Position numbers and translations under genes: made by a program
Shown here: one piece after another, positions 7,428-15,074 of the stretch
Position numbering within the stretch: the stretch's first letter is position 1
How the letters are laid out: the number at the start of each line of letters is the position of its first letter
From: CAZUQH01 sp964622465
GTDB lineage: Bacteria > CG03 > CAZUQH01
NCBI GenBank assembly: GCA_964622465.1
Contig: CAZUQH010000028.1
Span: 1 to 19,289 of the forward strand
DNA: 19,289 nucleotides
Direction: 5' to 3'
Notes under the pieces: model-generated
Seen by the model: only the letters and a program-made list of their open reading frames with translations
Told to the model about the DNA's origin: nothing
Database searches by the model: none

Positions 7428-8833
7428 ATTCCAGAACCGCCGATGGTGATGCGGGGGATGAGGAGTGTTGGCTGGCCATCACCTACTGGTACGCCCTGCC
7501 CATCTTTGCCGCAGGTTCCAAGGCCAAAACCAAGGTCATTGCCAACCCTGGAAATACTCTTTAGCACTTCAGGTCCATTGCCTATTAGTAACGCTCCACG
7601 GACTGGCGAAGACACCTGTCCATCCTTAATTTTATAACCTTCTTCTACCTCAAATACAAAATCGCCGTTTGCAGTGTTCACTTCGCCGCCGCCAAGCCGC
7701 TTAACGAAAAGGCCGGATTCAACGCTTGCTATTATCTTCTGCGGTTTTTCGTTGCCAGGCAATATGAAAGTATTTGACATTCTTGGTATTGGTTTGTGAA
7801 CAAAGGAATTGCGCCTGCCGTTTCCGGTTGATTTGCAGTGGTCTTTTCCTGCGGTAAAATTATCATACATGTAACTTTTAAGTATACCTTTCTCTACGAG
7901 GACGGTGCGTTGAGCAGGAGTCCCTTCATCATCAAAAGCGTAACTGCCGTTTCTTGTTGGCAACGTCCCGTCGTCAACGACTGTCAGTTTTTCAGAAGCA
8001 ACCTGCTGTCCAAGTTTGCCACGATATGCTGGAGAGATACCCTTCTGTACCAGGTCTGCCTCAAGACAGTGACCTATCGCTTCATGTATCATAGTACCGC
8101 CAGCTTCAGAAGATATTACAACTGGCATCTCACGCGCTTCTGCGGGTTCAGCATCAAGTAATTGTCTTGCGCGCCTGGCTGCGATTCGCGCATATCTGAA
8201 CGGGTCATCTTTCTCAAATTTTTCCCAGCCAACCGTGCCACCAAGAACTTCGTGGCCTGACTGAATAACCGACTGTCTTCCTGTTGTAACGGTAACTGTA
8301 AGAAAAGTATAACACCTCTGCTCCCTGGTTAAAATCCCTGAGGAATTTGCAATCGTAATGTTCTTGATTCCATCAGAATACCCGACCTGGACCTGATGTA
8401 AGGTTCCGTCGGAAACAACTTTTCTGGCAACATTGTCCATTGAAGTAACAAGTTTTGCTTTTCTTTCGGCAGGTATGGTTTCTGGTAGTATTACATTGCA
8501 TGGAAGAGACGCCACGTGCATTTTCCATTTTGTGACTTTATGTAATGTACGTCTCTTATTTCTTGTTCTGCTGGTAACTTGTTTGCTTACCTGTTTAGCC
8601 AGCACCTTCAGGGATTCGGGGCAAACGTTGTTAGTACTTGCAAAGTAGGTTGTGTCACCAACCAATAACCTCAAGCCGGCACCCTGCGAGCAACCATTAA
8701 TAAATTCGGTAATTTTTTCTTCTTCGCGCACAACGCTGGTACGGCGGACATCCTGAATATATAGTTCAGCGAAGTCAACCCCTGGTAATGTTGCATGATT
8801 AATAATTTGCTTAAGTTCAGTGTTACTCAGCAT
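7424..8833 (-). CDS. tldD: TldD/PmbA family metalloprotease, TldD-type
   Basis: Zinc metalloprotease of the TldD/TldE (PmbA) family. In characterised bacteria TldD and TldE form a complex that degrades unfolded or modified peptides, for example in microcin B17 maturation. The catalytic motif HEAIGH is at about residues 250-255, which marks the TldD-type subunit because TldE usually lacks it. The C-terminal CGKDGQGVPVGDGQP is also typical. I start it at ATG 8831-8833 (MLSNTELKQII, 469 residues). A longer frame back to 8914 would add 27 residues lying inside mltG. The chosen start overlaps the mltG 3' end by 11 bases. No pmbA/tldE partner follows, since the next genes are the small ORF and galT. 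The stop codon lies inside a promoter -35 box. Confidence 0.9.
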   Translation of the reverse strand: MLSNTELKQIINHATLPGVDFAELYIQDVRRTSVVREEEKITEFINGCSQGAGLRLLVGDTTYFASTNNVCPESLKVLAKQVSKQVTSRTRNKRRTLHKVTKWKMHVASLPCNVILPETIPAERKAKLVTSMDNVARKVVSDGTLHQVQVGYSDGIKNITIANSSGILTREQRCYTFLTVTVTTGRQSVIQSGHEVLGGTVGWEKFEKDDPFRYARIAARRARQLLDAEPAEAREMPVVISSEAGGTMIHEAIGHCLEADLVQKGISPAYRGKLGQQVASEKLTVVDDGTLPTRNGSYAFDDEGTPAQRTVLVEKGILKSYMYDNFTAGKDHCKSTGNGRRNSFVHKPIPRMSNTFILPGNEKPQKIIASVESGLFVKRLGGGEVNTANGDFVFEVEEGYKIKDGQVSSPVRGALLIGNGPEVLKSISRVGNDLGFGLGTCGKDGQGVPVGDGQPTLLIPRITIGGSGI

Positions 8834-9767
8834 GTTTTCTTCTCGTTTTCTGTTTCGTTTTGAGATGCTCTTCATAATAACGTGAAAAAGAATGTGTTCC
8901 GTCGCCCTGCGCAACGAAAAACATACTATCAGTCTTGGCCGGATATACCGCAGCGCGAATAGACGCTAGGCCTGGATTGCAAATAGGCCCTGGCGGCAAA
9001 CCGTAGTGACGGTACGTATTGTACAGTGAATCAACATCCAGGTCGCCGTAAACAAGAGGTTCTGTTGCTTTATTTAGCGCAAAGCGGACGGTCGCACATG
9101 ATTCCAGATACCAGCGTTTTTTCAAGCGGTTATAGAAAACACCGGAAATAGCATATCTTTCGTCATCAGTACGTGCTTCTTTTTCTATCATAGAAGCAAG
9201 CGTAACAATGTCGTTTATGTCAAGTTTGTGCTTACGCGCTTCTATAAGCATTTCCGGGGTAATTGTCTTGATAAGCTGTCTTAGCATTGTATCTATAACC
9301 GTGCGTGCGTCCACGCCTCTGGGGAAATAATATGTCTCAGGGAAAAGGAAACCTTCAAGTTTTTCCTGACGAACAATTTCAAGAAATTCAGAAGTAGGTA
9401 CTAGATTAAGCGTCTCCAGCCGTTTTGCAATCTGCTCCGCCGTCCAACCCTCAGGGATTGTTACTTTTACGGGTCTCGATTTTCCATCAATAATCGTACG
9501 GACAACCGAAATTATTGGCATTCGGTTACTAATTAAGTAGTCACCTGCTTTAAGCCGTGATGTCCCGTGATGGAGTTTTACCCAGAACGTAAACCAGGAT
9601 TCCGAAGCAATGACACCATTATTTTTCAGTAAGTGTGCTATCTGCTCTGCAGTCATACCAGGGCTTATAGTGACAAGGATTTCGTTATGCGGTCTGGTTG
9701 CAATAATGCCAGCAGTTGCTACGATTACTGCGCATACTATAGCAGATACAATTAATTTGTTTCGCAT
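8823..9767 (-). CDS. mltG: Endolytic murein transglycosylase MltG (YceG)
   Basis: Inner-membrane-anchored lytic transglycosylase that cuts nascent glycan strands and is thought to set their length. It has an N-terminal membrane anchor (about residues 5-26), then VTISPGMTAEQIAHLL and a second TIPEGWTAEQIAKRL segment, typical of the LysM-like part. The catalytic domain has FLFPETYYF, the active-site Glu in LASMIEKEA (about residue 195), and GLPPGPICNPG. I start at ATG 9765-9767, giving 314 residues and placing MRNK just before the anchor. A TTG at 9798 would add 11 residues, but it lies inside a palindromic repeat. Neither start has a clear ribosome-binding site. The C-terminal tail is short and basic. 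RuvX next to MltG is a common pairing. Confidence 0.93.
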   Translation of the reverse strand: MRNKLIVSAIVCAVIVATAGIIATRPHNEILVTISPGMTAEQIAHLLKNNGVIASESWFTFWVKLHHGTSRLKAGDYLISNRMPIISVVRTIIDGKSRPVKVTIPEGWTAEQIAKRLETLNLVPTSEFLEIVRQEKLEGFLFPETYYFPRGVDARTVIDTMLRQLIKTITPEMLIEARKHKLDINDIVTLASMIEKEARTDDERYAISGVFYNRLKKRWYLESCATVRFALNKATEPLVYGDLDVDSLYNTYRHYGLPPGPICNPGLASIRAAVYPAKTDSMFFVAQGDGTHSFSRYYEEHLKTKQKTRRKHAE

Positions 9768-9789
9768 TAGAATTGCGCAGGCTGTAGCT

Positions 9790-9862
9790 GCACCTTTCAA
9801 GGTGCGCAGGCTAAAGCCTGCGGCTACCGAAGCCTGCGGCTACCGTGCGGGCAAGCCCGCAC
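9790..9862. repeat. Stack of three palindromes with a 16-bp tandem duplication
   Basis: The ruvX-mltG junction consists almost wholly of palindromes: GCACCTT-TC-AAGGTGC (9790-9805), CGCAGGCT-AA-AGCCTGCG (9805-9822) and GTGCGGGC-AA-GCCCGCAC (9845-9862). Between and across them the 16-mer AAGCCTGCGGCTACCG occurs twice in exact tandem (9814-9829 and 9830-9845). The second palindrome is the same core as the repeat copies at 39-56 and 4637-4654. The outer TCATTGCGAG arms are absent here. Three strong hairpins could form in the transcript ahead of mltG. Confidence 0.8.
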
Positions 9863-9863
9863 A

Positions 9864-10241
9864 TTACCGGGAAGCCAGATAATCCTGGAGGATTATTGCA
9901 GCAGCAAGCGAATCAACATTTTTACGTCTTTTTGAAGACAGGAGACGTTCGCTCTCCACGGTGGTCAGCCTTTCGTCCTGGGTTTCTACTGGTACGCTGA
10001 TTGTTTCCTTGAGCTGCTCAAGAAACGCCTGAAAGTTTTCCTTGTGATGCAACTCTCCATCCATACTTAAAGGTAAGCCAACGACAACAGTTCCCACTTG
10101 CTGACGTTCTACCAGTAAAGATATTTCTTTCAGAGCGGACCTGGTCGGTACGATAGCCAGCGGCCGGACAGTCAAGCACGTTTCGTCAGTTATCGCGAGC
10201 CCTACTCTCTTCTCACCGTAATCAATACCCAGAAGTCGCAT
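9864..10241 (-). CDS. ruvX: Putative pre-16S rRNA nuclease / Holliday junction resolvase-like RuvX (YqgF)
   Basis: RNase H-fold protein of the YqgF family, implicated in processing the 16S rRNA 5' end in E. coli; a resolvase role has also been proposed. At 125 residues it is a normal small single-domain member. Motifs in order are MRLLGIDYGEKRVGLAITDE (first acidic residue in GIDYG), TVVVGLPLSMDGE, TQDERLTTVESERLL, and DSLAAAIILQDYL, which bears the last acidic residue. The ATG overlaps the end of the deacetylase gene by 20 bases, so translation is probably coupled. Its stop is two bases short of a run of palindromic repeats that separate it from mltG. Confidence 0.92.
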   Translation of the reverse strand: MRLLGIDYGEKRVGLAITDETCLTVRPLAIVPTRSALKEISLLVERQQVGTVVVGLPLSMDGELHHKENFQAFLEQLKETISVPVETQDERLTTVESERLLSSKRRKNVDSLAAAIILQDYLASR

Positions 10242-10887
10242 ATGACGCTTTCGTAGCGAGAAGTTCGCTTACGGTAACAAACTTATAGCCCTGTGATTGA
10301 AGTGTGTCCAGAATATGAGGAAGCGCCTCATTTGTGGAAGTTATACCGTCATGCAGGAGGACTATGCTGCCTGACCTGACCAATTTTGTAACTTTACTGT
10401 AAATATATTCCGCTGGCGGATGACCTGAATCCGCGGGATATACCGTCCAGAGCACTGTCTGATATCCAAGTTGTGACGCCATCCGCATAAGGTTATCTGA
10501 ACACCGGCCTCTTGGCGGACGGAATAACACGGGTCTGACTCCGGTTATGTTTTCTACTATGTCTCCTGTTTTTTCCAATTCCTCGCTGACTCTCGCTTTA
10601 CTCAATCCATCCATTTTATCGTGAGAATACGTGTGGTTCCCAATTTCATGCCCTTTTTCAAATTCTTCTTTTACAAGTTCAGGATATTTCTCTGCCATCT
10701 TTCCGACTACAAAGAAAGTTACGTGCGCATTATACCGCTCAAGAATATTCAGTATTTTCCGGGTATAGACCTCGTGCGGGCCATCGTCAAAGGTGAACGC
10801 AACGTATTTATCCGGCTCTGCGTGGATACAGGTAACAAGTAATACCAAACATATCGCCACTGACAGGATTCGTATTTTTTCAATCAC
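10222..10887 (-). CDS. Secreted polysaccharide deacetylase (CE4/NodB domain)
   Basis: Carbohydrate esterase family 4 protein that removes N- or O-acetyl groups from peptidoglycan or another polysaccharide. A Sec-type signal peptide (ILSVAICLVLLVTCIHA) precedes the catalytic domain. The family motifs are all present: TFDDGP (about 32-37, catalytic and metal Asp), HTYSH (about 85-89, metal histidines), RPPRG, and LLHDG near the end. I chose GTG at 10885-10887 (221 residues), because AGGTGG sits a few bases upstream; a TTG at 10905 would add six residues. The start overlaps the thpR stop by 8 bases. With mltG nearby, peptidoglycan is the likeliest substrate, but spore, chitin or exopolysaccharide substrates cannot be excluded. 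Confidence 0.9.
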   Translation of the reverse strand: MIEKIRILSVAICLVLLVTCIHAEPDKYVAFTFDDGPHEVYTRKILNILERYNAHVTFFVVGKMAEKYPELVKEEFEKGHEIGNHTYSHDKMDGLSKARVSEELEKTGDIVENITGVRPVLFRPPRGRCSDNLMRMASQLGYQTVLWTVYPADSGHPPAEYIYSKVTKLVRSGSIVLLHDGITSTNEALPHILDTLQSQGYKFVTVSELLATKASYATSGY

Positions 10888-11437
10888 CAAGCGCCACCTT
10901 TCCAAGAGGAGTATAGACCGGTCCCGAAGGTCTTAATTTACTCTCAATAAGAGTAATCTCTTTGGCATACTCTATTGTATCCACCGAAAGTGTTTTCATT
11001 TTTGATAGAAGTTCATCTGCAGGTCTGGAGCAACGGTTCCTCCCGAGAGTCAGGTGCGGGACATATTCACGATTCTCGGACGGGAACCCAAGTTTGCACG
11101 TTGCTTCGTCCAGAACGCCTGTGATACGTTTGAGTTCATCCGTTCCTTTCGTAACGCCAGCCCAGATAACCCGTGGTACCCGCAGGGTTCCAAAAGTAGA
11201 AATATCTCCAATATGATACTCAAACGGCGGGTAATTATTCAAGTGTTCTTCCATTATATTTATTATTTGTGGTACTTGTTCATCCTTTGTGGCACCCAGG
11301 AATTTTAGTGTCAGATGAATGCACTCAGCATCTACCCATTTTATTGGATAATGGACAGAGCGTAAAGATGAAATAACATCCCTGAGCTTGCGCTTGGTCT
11401 CGGGAGAAAGTTCTATTGCGATAAAAGTGCGTAACAT
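10880..11437 (-). CDS. thpR: RNA 2',3'-cyclic phosphodiesterase ThpR (2H family)
   Basis: Member of the 2H phosphoesterase superfamily (LigT/ThpR) that hydrolyses RNA 2',3'-cyclic phosphate ends. The two catalytic HxTx motifs are clear: H41-L-T-L44 and H128-L-T-L131. The N-terminus RTFIAIELSPE is also typical. The 185-residue length is normal. The ATG directly follows the cinA stop (TAA then ATG), so the two are almost certainly co-translated. The cinA-thpR pairing is frequently seen in bacteria, often followed by recA; here a deacetylase gene follows instead. Confidence 0.92.
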   Translation of the reverse strand: MLRTFIAIELSPETKRKLRDVISSLRSVHYPIKWVDAECIHLTLKFLGATKDEQVPQIINIMEEHLNNYPPFEYHIGDISTFGTLRVPRVIWAGVTKGTDELKRITGVLDEATCKLGFPSENREYVPHLTLGRNRCSRPADELLSKMKTLSVDTIEYAKEITLIESKLRPSGPVYTPLGKVALGD

Positions 11438-12691
11438 TTACAATGATAACAAGGTGCGGCGCAACATATCAATTGCGCAATTTGCGGTTTGCTCTTTTAT
11501 CTGCCCGCGCTGGCCAACAAAACGTTTTTCCTCTACGTACGTTTCCTTTGGGGTTGCGATGGCAATATAAACGAGACCCACTGGTTTTTTCGGCGAACCG
11601 CCGCCGGGACCGGCGATACCGGTGATGCCAAGAGCGAAATCAACCGCTGCAATCCGTTTGCATCCTTCCGCCATTTCGCGTGCCACCTCCATGGAGACGG
11701 CTCCGGATTTCTTAAGCAACGCCTCGCTCACGCCGAGCATTTTTATCTTCGCCTCATCGGAATATGCCACAATCCCTTGTTTGAAGTACAGCGAACTGCC
11801 CGGAACGTTAGTCAGCCGGCTAGCGACCAGGCCGCCGGTACAGGACTCAGCTACACCTACCGTTTTCTTTTTTTGGATAAGGAGAGAACCCGCTGTTTCT
11901 TCAAGCGTGTATGCCCCTTCCCCAAAAATATCTTTGTCCAGCAGGTTATAAAGTTCCTTGCGCACGCGTCTCAGCGTTTCTTCTGCGAGCAGTTCGTTTT
12001 TGCTGTGCACTGCGACCCGGACAGTTACGATTCCGGGCCTGGCCAATAAACCGAAGTCAACCTCGGCTTCGCCGCGTGGCCGGCGGCGATGCACTACGTC
12101 ATCTATTTTTGCAGCGAGAGCGCTTTCCAGGATGCCGGCAGTTTGTATGACAGATTGTTTTATGAATTCGCGTTCATAACGCTCTCTTAAAAACGGTATC
12201 ACTGTATTTTTGAACATTGGCTCCATCTCGTGAGGCGGACCTGGCAATATTATAGCTACCAATTTACCGGAATGTTCAAGGAGCATTCCGGGGGCAGTAC
12301 CTACTTTATTGGGTATCGGTTTTGCACCCTCAAGAAGATATGCCTGACACTCATTTTCCTTTGGCATCTCTATGTTACGGTCAACGAAATGACGTGCAAT
12401 TGACTCCATGATTTCTCTCGAAAAAACCAGTTTTCTTCCAAGTACCTTACTGACCGTGGCACGCGTTATGTCGTCAAACGTCGGACCAAGTCCACCTGTT
12501 GTAATAACGATATTACTTTTTTTAAATGATTCAGAAAGCTGATTTTCTAATTGCTTCGGTTTATCCGGTACGTTTACAATACGGTCAACGGTAAGCCCAA
12601 TTGAGTATAGCGCTTCGGCTATGAATGCAGCATCCGTATTAACTGCTCCCTGAACCAGTTCATTTCCAATTGATATGATTTCTACCTGCAT
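11438..12691 (-). CDS. cinA: CinA family protein: NMN amidohydrolase with molybdopterin-binding-like domain
   Basis: A 417-residue two-domain CinA protein. The N-terminal MoCF/COG1058 domain (about residues 1-170) has ISIGNELVQG and TTGGLGPTFDD (64-74). This domain is linked in other bacteria to ADP-ribose pyrophosphatase activity. The C-terminal domain (about 265-417) has VGVAESCTGGLVASRLT and GITGIAGPGGGSPKKPVGLVYIA, the nicotinamide-mononucleotide deamidase (PncC) signature used in pyridine nucleotide recycling. ATG begins nine bases after the thiE stop, and the 3' end abuts thpR directly. AAAGGA lies about 17 bases upstream, rather far for a ribosome-binding site. Both domains look intact. 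Confidence 0.95.
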   Translation of the reverse strand: MQVEIISIGNELVQGAVNTDAAFIAEALYSIGLTVDRIVNVPDKPKQLENQLSESFKKSNIVITTGGLGPTFDDITRATVSKVLGRKLVFSREIMESIARHFVDRNIEMPKENECQAYLLEGAKPIPNKVGTAPGMLLEHSGKLVAIILPGPPHEMEPMFKNTVIPFLRERYEREFIKQSVIQTAGILESALAAKIDDVVHRRRPRGEAEVDFGLLARPGIVTVRVAVHSKNELLAEETLRRVRKELYNLLDKDIFGEGAYTLEETAGSLLIQKKKTVGVAESCTGGLVASRLTNVPGSSLYFKQGIVAYSDEAKIKMLGVSEALLKKSGAVSMEVAREMAEGCKRIAAVDFALGITGIAGPGGGSPKKPVGLVYIAIATPKETYVEEKRFVGQRGQIKEQTANCAIDMLRRTLLSL

Positions 12692-12700
12692 TTTATCGTG

Positions 12701-13321
12701 TTACAATCCTTTTATCAAATTATTCATTTCTCTTGCAGCACGCCTTATATCGCTCGCACCGCAGACCGAACTTATACAAGCAATGGCTGCCGGCCTGGCA
12801 TCAACTACCTTCTTTACGTTTGACAGAGTTATGCCACCAATAGCAACTACTGGAATTTTTAACTTCTTGCATGCCTCCTTGAGCTTTGTCAGACCGCATA
12901 CGTGATAATCCTTCCTGGTGTCTGTTTTGAATATGGCGCCAAAACCAATATAATCGGCGCCGTCACGTTCAGCGGCATTTGCATCAGTAAGGTCACTGCA
13001 TGAAATACCTATTATAAACGGTTCGGTCTGGTGTGCCGCGAGTTTCTTTGCGTCAGCGAGTGGCAAATCAGTCCTGCCAAGATGTACTCCATCTGCACCG
13101 ACCGCAAGTGCAATATGGATACGGTCATCTACAATGAACGTCCTATGTTTTTCCTTTGTGATAGACCTTATTCTGACTGCAAAGCGATAAAACTCGCGGT
13201 CGTTCAGTTCCGGAGCACGCAACTGGACGACTTTCGCTCCGCCAAGTATTGCGAGACGCAGTTGTTCTTCAGGGTCAACGTCCGTGCGTGGTGAGCTGAT
13301 TGCATATAAACCCTGTATCAT
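12701..13321 (-). CDS. thiE: Thiamine-phosphate synthase ThiE
   Basis: TIM-barrel enzyme that joins HMP pyrophosphate and thiazole phosphate to give thiamine phosphate. Supporting motifs in 206 residues are VVQLR (31-35), GVHLGRTDLP, IIGISCSD, GADYIGFGAIFKTDTRKD (about 121-138) and IPVVAIGGI. Its ATG overlaps the thiD2 stop by four bases (ATGA), and thiD2 supplies its substrate. Some expected phosphate and pyrophosphate contacts differ: QxRxK reads Q33-L-R35-A-P37, the ND pair reads D65-D66, and the TxTK reads T-D-T-R. TenI-type tautomerases also look like ThiE, but the HLG-TD and TxT motifs and the ThiD2 partner favour ThiE. Confidence 0.87.
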   Translation of the reverse strand: MIQGLYAISSPRTDVDPEEQLRLAILGGAKVVQLRAPELNDREFYRFAVRIRSITKEKHRTFIVDDRIHIALAVGADGVHLGRTDLPLADAKKLAAHQTEPFIIGISCSDLTDANAAERDGADYIGFGAIFKTDTRKDYHVCGLTKLKEACKKLKIPVVAIGGITLSNVKKVVDARPAAIACISSVCGASDIRRAAREMNNLIKGL

Positions 13322-13782
13322 TTTATGCTTAGGGGCTGTACAACCCCTACGTCCTTTTCAATCTGGTAAAGTGTATAGCGGATTTTTTTAAACTCTCCAG
13401 CTGCATTCGTAGATATTATCCTCGCGTATTCTTCAAGCACCCTTAACGCTTCCTGGCTGCGACGAAAATTTGCGCGGACTACGCTATTGAGGTTATGATG
13501 TCCTTTTTCATGCGTTAGCCGGCCAAGGTCGTGTTTCACGTCTCTTGCTGAAATTAAATCCGGATAAGCACGAACTGCAATCCTGTTAAGACGATGACGG
13601 AGTTGTTTTAGACGCAGAGAGTCCTTTTGGTTATTTAATACAAAACGAGATACGTCTTCAATTACCCGGAGACCCTCCCGCGCACGGTTCAGGTTTACGT
13701 CAAGAAGGCGTAGAACTGGCAGGGTAGATTCGTTTCTGTACGAAACCAGTGTCGATTTTGCCTTTCTGGAAGAACTCATCAT
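13318..13782 (-). CDS. thiD2: Stand-alone ThiD2, HMP-phosphate kinase
   Basis: Small (154-residue) protein of the ThiD2 family, shown in other bacteria to phosphorylate HMP monophosphate but not free HMP. It is often fused to the N-terminus of ThiE. The family pattern is clear: RLLDVNLNRAREGLRVIED (25-43), ARDVKHDLG (79-87) and ANFRRSQEALRVLEEYAR (104-121). Here it is a separate gene joined to thiE by an ATGA overlap. The only plausible start is ATG 13780-13782 (or the next ATG), which places the first 83 bases inside the 3' end of accC in another frame. No in-frame ATG, GTG or TTG follows before the conserved domain. The ribosome-binding site is weak, suggesting coupling to accC. Confidence 0.87.
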   Translation of the reverse strand: MMSSSRKAKSTLVSYRNESTLPVLRLLDVNLNRAREGLRVIEDVSRFVLNNQKDSLRLKQLRHRLNRIAVRAYPDLISARDVKHDLGRLTHEKGHHNLNSVVRANFRRSQEALRVLEEYARIISTNAAGEFKKIRYTLYQIEKDVGVVQPLSIK

Positions 13783-15061
13783 TTATTACTAGCTTATGAA
13801 AAGGAATGGTCGTTTTGATTCCTTCAATTACGAACTCATCAAGCGCGCGACGCATACGACTTATTGCTTCTTCTCTGGTGCATCCTTCACTTATTAACTT
13901 AGCCAGCATAGAGTCATAAAACGGCAGGACCTCGTATCCCTGGTAAATGTGAGTGTCGACTCTTATGCCAGGGCCACCAGGAAGTATCAAGCGGGTTATC
14001 TTTCCTGTCGACGGCATAAAGTCATTATTTGGGTCCTCACTGTTTATCCTGCACTCTATTGTGTGCCCGGATATTCGGACATCATCCTGTTGTGTTTTTA
14101 ACTTCTCGCCGGCTGCCAGTAATATCTGCATTTTTACAAGGTCAATGCCAGAAACCAGTTCGGTTACAGGATGTTCTACCTGAATACGTGTATTCATCTC
14201 CATAAAATAAAATTTCCCTTTTGTATCCAGCAAAAATTCAACCGTACCACAAGTTACGTATTTTGACTTTCTGGCAGCGCGTACGGCAGCATGACCCATC
14301 CGCCTGCGCAATTTCGAATCAACTGCAACTGAAGGCGACTCTTCTATTAATTTTTGGTGACGGCGTTGTATGGAGCATTCACGCTCAGGAAGGTAAACAA
14401 TATTACCTTCTGAATCAGCCATAATCTGAAATTCAATATGCCTTGGAGAGTTAAGTGCTCTCTCAAGATATAAATCACCATTGCCAAATGCCTGTGAGGC
14501 CTCTTGCTGCGCTTGAACGTATCCTTCTCTCAAACCCGTTTCGCTGTCGACGAGCCGCATACCACGGCCACCACCACCAGCAACGGCCTTCAATAGAACG
14601 GGATATTTTATCTTGCGTGCAATTTTCACTGCTTCGTCCGGATTCGTTAAAACGTTTTCGCTTCCCGGTATTACAGAAATCCCTGCTTTCATCATCATCC
14701 GGCGCGCTTTGACTTTGTCGCCCATCGTTGATATAACCTTACTGGATGGTCCGATAAAAGTTATCCCACAGGTTGCACATACCTCTGCAAAATACGGGTT
14801 CTCAGCAAGAAAGCCGTAACCAGGATGGATTGCGTCGGCATTGGTTATCTCGGCAGCGCTTATTATCTGGGAAATGTTAAGATAAGAATCGGTTGGGGAT
14901 GCCGGACCAATACAGATTTTTTCGTCTGCGAGGTTCAGATATGCAGCATCGCGGTCTGCTTCTGAAAAGACAGCGACTGTGCTTATGCCAAGCTCACGAC
15001 AGGCGCGAATAACGCGAAGAGCTATTTCACCACGATTCGCTATGAGTACTTTTTTAAACAT
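13700..15061 (-). CDS. accC: Acetyl-CoA carboxylase, biotin carboxylase subunit
   Basis: ATP-grasp enzyme that carboxylates biotin on AccB, the first half-reaction of malonyl-CoA formation for fatty acid synthesis. At 453 residues it is full length. Visible motifs are KVLIANRGEIALRVIRA at the start, HPGYGFLAEN, the glycine-rich ATP loop AVAGGGGRGMR, and EMNTRIQVEHPVTE, the biotin carboxylase active-site signature. It starts 13 bases after accB. Its last 83 bases are shared, out of frame, with the start of thiD2. No carboxyltransferase genes (accA, accD) are in the window, so they must lie elsewhere. Because AccC domains also occur in other carboxylases, the adjacency to accB and efp supports the acetyl-CoA carboxylase role. 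Confidence 0.96.
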   Translation of the reverse strand: MFKKVLIANRGEIALRVIRACRELGISTVAVFSEADRDAAYLNLADEKICIGPASPTDSYLNISQIISAAEITNADAIHPGYGFLAENPYFAEVCATCGITFIGPSSKVISTMGDKVKARRMMMKAGISVIPGSENVLTNPDEAVKIARKIKYPVLLKAVAGGGGRGMRLVDSETGLREGYVQAQQEASQAFGNGDLYLERALNSPRHIEFQIMADSEGNIVYLPERECSIQRRHQKLIEESPSVAVDSKLRRRMGHAAVRAARKSKYVTCGTVEFLLDTKGKFYFMEMNTRIQVEHPVTELVSGIDLVKMQILLAAGEKLKTQQDDVRISGHTIECRINSEDPNNDFMPSTGKITRLILPGGPGIRVDTHIYQGYEVLPFYDSMLAKLISEGCTREEAISRMRRALDEFVIEGIKTTIPFHKLVINDEFFQKGKIDTGFVQKRIYPASSTPS

Positions 15062-15074
15062 TATCTATTAAAAG

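Noticed and set aside
7246..7564. Overlapping plus-strand frames in the tldD-galT gap
   Set aside because: They run into the conserved end of tldD and lack a promoter or ribosome-binding site; the minus-strand small ORF has both.
9768..9800. Extended mltG N-terminus from TTG at 9798-9800
   Set aside because: The added 11 codons fall largely in a palindromic repeat and precede the normal MRNK membrane anchor.
9790..9862. Short CRISPR-like array
   Set aside because: The repeats are adjacent palindromes without regular spacers, and no cas gene is present.
11489..12049. 186-codon open frame on the plus strand
   Set aside because: It lies wholly opposite cinA, has no ribosome-binding site I can see, and its product resembles no family. 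The cinA frame has clear motifs throughout.
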